Shown here: positions 29,841 through 32,463 of the stretch, piece by piece | Position numbering within the stretch: the first letter of the stretch is position 1 | How the letters are laid out: each line of letters starts with the position of its first letter | Assembly: GCA_009801015.1 (NCBI GenBank) | Contig: VHZZ01004522.1 | Coordinates: 40,024-72,486, forward strand | Direction: 5' to 3' | DNA from: Silene noctiflora | Taxonomy: Eukaryota > Streptophyta > Magnoliopsida > Caryophyllales > Caryophyllaceae | DNA length: 32,463 nucleotides | Position numbers and translations under genes: made by a program | Notes under the pieces: generated by a model | What the model saw: the letters and a program-made list of their open reading frames with translations, nothing else | What the model was told of the DNA's origin: nothing | The model's database searches: none

Positions 29841-30580
29841 ATGTTGTACACATTACATGGGACTGGGAGAGAAATGCAAAGGGTAATATGGGAAATAGTG
29901 TACTGTATGAGTAAAAAACGTACTACGAAAATCAACACCCATAAAAAAACATCAACTAAATAATTTACAATTGTTACCTTTTTTAACTAAGTAATTGATA
30001 CTCCATATATTTTAACAATTATTACAAAGTTATATCGGTTTTTCTAACGTGTGTCCTAAGGGTACACATTAATGAGTTGGAGTCAATGATATTAGCTAAT
30101 TTAATCGGTCAAACCATAAATAATATACTACACTCGCACAATCTAGCAATATTGAAGTTTCTACACTTGGAAGAAAAAATTTACACCAGGCGTACAACGC
30201 TATCGTACACTTTACTCAATGAGAATATTAGAATTAACCACATTGTCATATATCCATGAATAATAAAAAAAAATTAATATAATAAAAATTAAGACTTCTT
30301 ATTGAATATAATCTTACTTTTATTAATACAAAAATATTTCTTGCATTCCTCATTCTTCAACCATGTAATATTATCATGGTAACATCACCCTACTTTCTAT
30401 TTTCTCATTTCTAAAACAATTAAATTTATTTTTACTCCCTCGTCGACAATCAAATTTTATTTAAATGTGGAATTATTTAATGTCAATTTTTTCATTAAAT
30501 TAGATTACAATTTTTTTTTCCATATTTTAATAATATTTACTCCATCCTTCTTTATTAAAATTAAAATTTTCAATCTTCTA
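29841..30580. other. AT-rich intergenic DNA with Stowaway-like ends
   Basis: TACTCCCTCGTCGACAATCA (about 30434) and TACTCCATCCTTCTTTATTA (about 30539) look like isolated MITE ends without partners. I see no gene. Confidence 0.45.
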
Positions 30581-30674
30581 TATACTCCTTCCACACACTC
30601 GTTTTCAACCCATTTCTCTAATATATCAGTGAAGTATTTTAATATGGTTAAAATGAGTGTGTGGAGGGAATATA
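30581..30674. mobile_element. Short Stowaway-like MITE, 94 bp
   Basis: TATACTCCTTCCACACACTC and the complement of the right end TATATTCCCTCCACACACTC pair over about 28 bases, around a loop of about 35. Confidence 0.68.
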
Positions 30675-32463
30675 AAAAATGAGTTTTTTAAAAGCCTATG
30701 AATTACAAACCGTCATCTTTTCCGCTAAAGTGCTTAACTCACATTCTTTAAGTGAATTTATTTTTTTAGCATATGATAGGAATGTTTGGTAGTAGATGAT
30801 ATGATTGATCTCTTAGATTAATTGAATAACTTAATTAGAAATGATCATAATTTTATCTCTTTAATTAACTTGAGTCACAAATTTATATGATTAATATTAT
30901 CGGATTAATTAACCCTTATCAATGTCATTAATAAAATATAGAACGACAATTACAGATCAGATCCAGTCAAGTGGCATATGCACTTTGCATTTTTTTTATC
31001 AGCTTTGAAATTTGTCATTCATTTAGTTGTTTATTTTTTAATTTTTATATATCAAATCATTTAAAAAAAATATTTTAGGTAGTTGTATCAATGCAAAATG
31101 CAAAAAGACATCAAAAAATTATTCATATAAGTTAACAAATTTTGTATATCATAGTTTTAAAAATAACTCATGTAATTTTTGCACGGGATTAAAACTAGTA
31201 CTATAATATTATACATAATAATACACTCGATAGAATTTTTTTTTTTGTTAGTTCTTGTAATAATGATGGAGTCCCTAAATTTGAGTACCCATAATTCATT
31301 CAAGTAAGTTTTCTGAGAGACTATCTGTTAATAAGTTTATTGAAATACCTTTTACAATTAATAATGAAAAAAGTGGTTCTATAGGAGTAGAAAAGGTACA
31401 AACTATGATTAGCAATAAATGAATACCCTTATTATGTAAACAAGTATGAAATTAAAGAATTATTTTAGATCACCATCTACAATAAAAGGGTTATTATTAA
31501 TGGATAAAAAGAATAAAAAAAATAAATAAAAAAAACGGTCTCAATTAAGTTTTGGTGAATTTAATTAGGACAATAAGAATATACTTTTCAACATCCATTC
31601 CCTATATACTAAAAGATGATTAACATAATTCTAAAATTCCCGCCTAAATAATATGCCTACTAAAGAAAGTGGTCCCACCGTCATGTCACTAATTGACTCC
31701 AATATAATCCTCTTTTAATTCTATAAATATACTCTAATTTGATTTGCATAAAACAAATCCTACTAGCTATTTTACCTCCCTACAATAAACACCCTAAGTT
31801 TCTCTCTACCGTCATTAATTATGACATAATTGAAAAAAGGGACTTGTTAAATCTCGCGCAGTAGTTTACTAAATCCCGCGCATTTTGCACCTGATATTCC
31901 GTGATTGCCCTTTGTTTACAAAATAATTAAAAAAAGTTCTCTCCCTACTTTTTGTTTTCAAAACCTAACAAATTCGTTAATAGTTCGACAATAATGGATC
32001 GTAATTCCTGCATATCACATGTAATTTTTCCGTTTTATCAACTTTTTTAATACCATCTTTTAATCTATTTAACTAATGTTTTTTTTATTAAATATGATTT
32101 ATTTTTAAAATTAGAGTTTGGATTGACGTGAATTAAAATTAAAGTCGATTAACAGCAATTACCGACCTTAGTGGCATTTGCAGAAGAACATTTGAATACT
32201 AATGCAGAAAGAATGCTCACGAAAGTCACGAAAGTGATAATTTGCAAGAAAGGACATGGGATTAAAGACAGTAGCTCAGAATTCAATTGCCAAAAGAGTC
32301 TTAAGATCCAACAGAACAGTTAACAATAAAGAATTTAATTAATTTGAGTTGATCTTCATGTACTCTTCTGCAAAAAATGAGAACAAACTCTATCTTTAGT
32401 CTCCCTTTTCCCATTTGATTGCCCGACAAGAATAGCCTAGATATCAATCAAGATGGTCTCACA
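30675..32463. other. AT-rich intergenic DNA, no gene seen
   Basis: The only structured part is 31845-31890, where TTAAATCTCGCGCA and CTAAATCCCGCGCA repeat about 25 bases apart. TCTATAAATATA at about 31720 could be a TATA box, but no reading frame follows within the window. Confidence 0.5.

Noticed and set aside
29539..29963. Gly/Arg-rich open frames in the G-rich island
   Set aside because: Frames are open on both strands because of base composition; no start context, domain or splice pattern supports a gene.

Overview
This window is nuclear DNA from a flowering plant, most likely a eudicot. The evidence is two intron-split genes whose products match plant families, GT-AG introns throughout, AT-rich non-coding DNA, and plant transposon types (CACTA, hAT and Stowaway-like MITEs, SINEs, a TRIM). 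The repeats feel like Caryophyllales, but that is a weak impression.

Layout. 1-1747 is transposon sequence: the end of a CACTA element abutting an LTR-like segment of a probable Tekay-type retroelement. 2078-2593 is a long-arm fold-back element and 2917-3079 is a SINE with a target-site duplication. 3456-23482 (+) is one gene: a complete L-arabinokinase of 29 coding exons that joins in frame into 978 residues. Its large introns hold most of the window's mobile DNA: (TTG)n-tailed retroposon ends, MITEs, a complete TRIM, a reverse-strand LTR/primer-site remnant and a hAT MITE. 24505-26359 (-) is a complete six-exon gamma-glutamylcyclotransferase (ChaC/GGCT2 type, 222 residues), convergent with the arabinokinase gene. 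Its promoter probably lies near 28854, with a leader intron of about 2.3 kb. From about 28.9 kb to the end I see no gene, only AT-rich DNA, a G-rich island and small MITEs.

Working together. Both products are expected cytosolic salvage enzymes. One phosphorylates free L-arabinose from wall and glycoprotein turnover. The other cuts glutathione into 5-oxoproline and Cys-Gly. Nothing in the sequence ties them to a shared pathway; being neighbours is probably chance. I found no clear new biological system. The most informative points are the complete gene models, the TRIM with its decay pattern, the dated-looking insertions with target duplications, and the probable long 5' leader intron of the GGCT2 gene.
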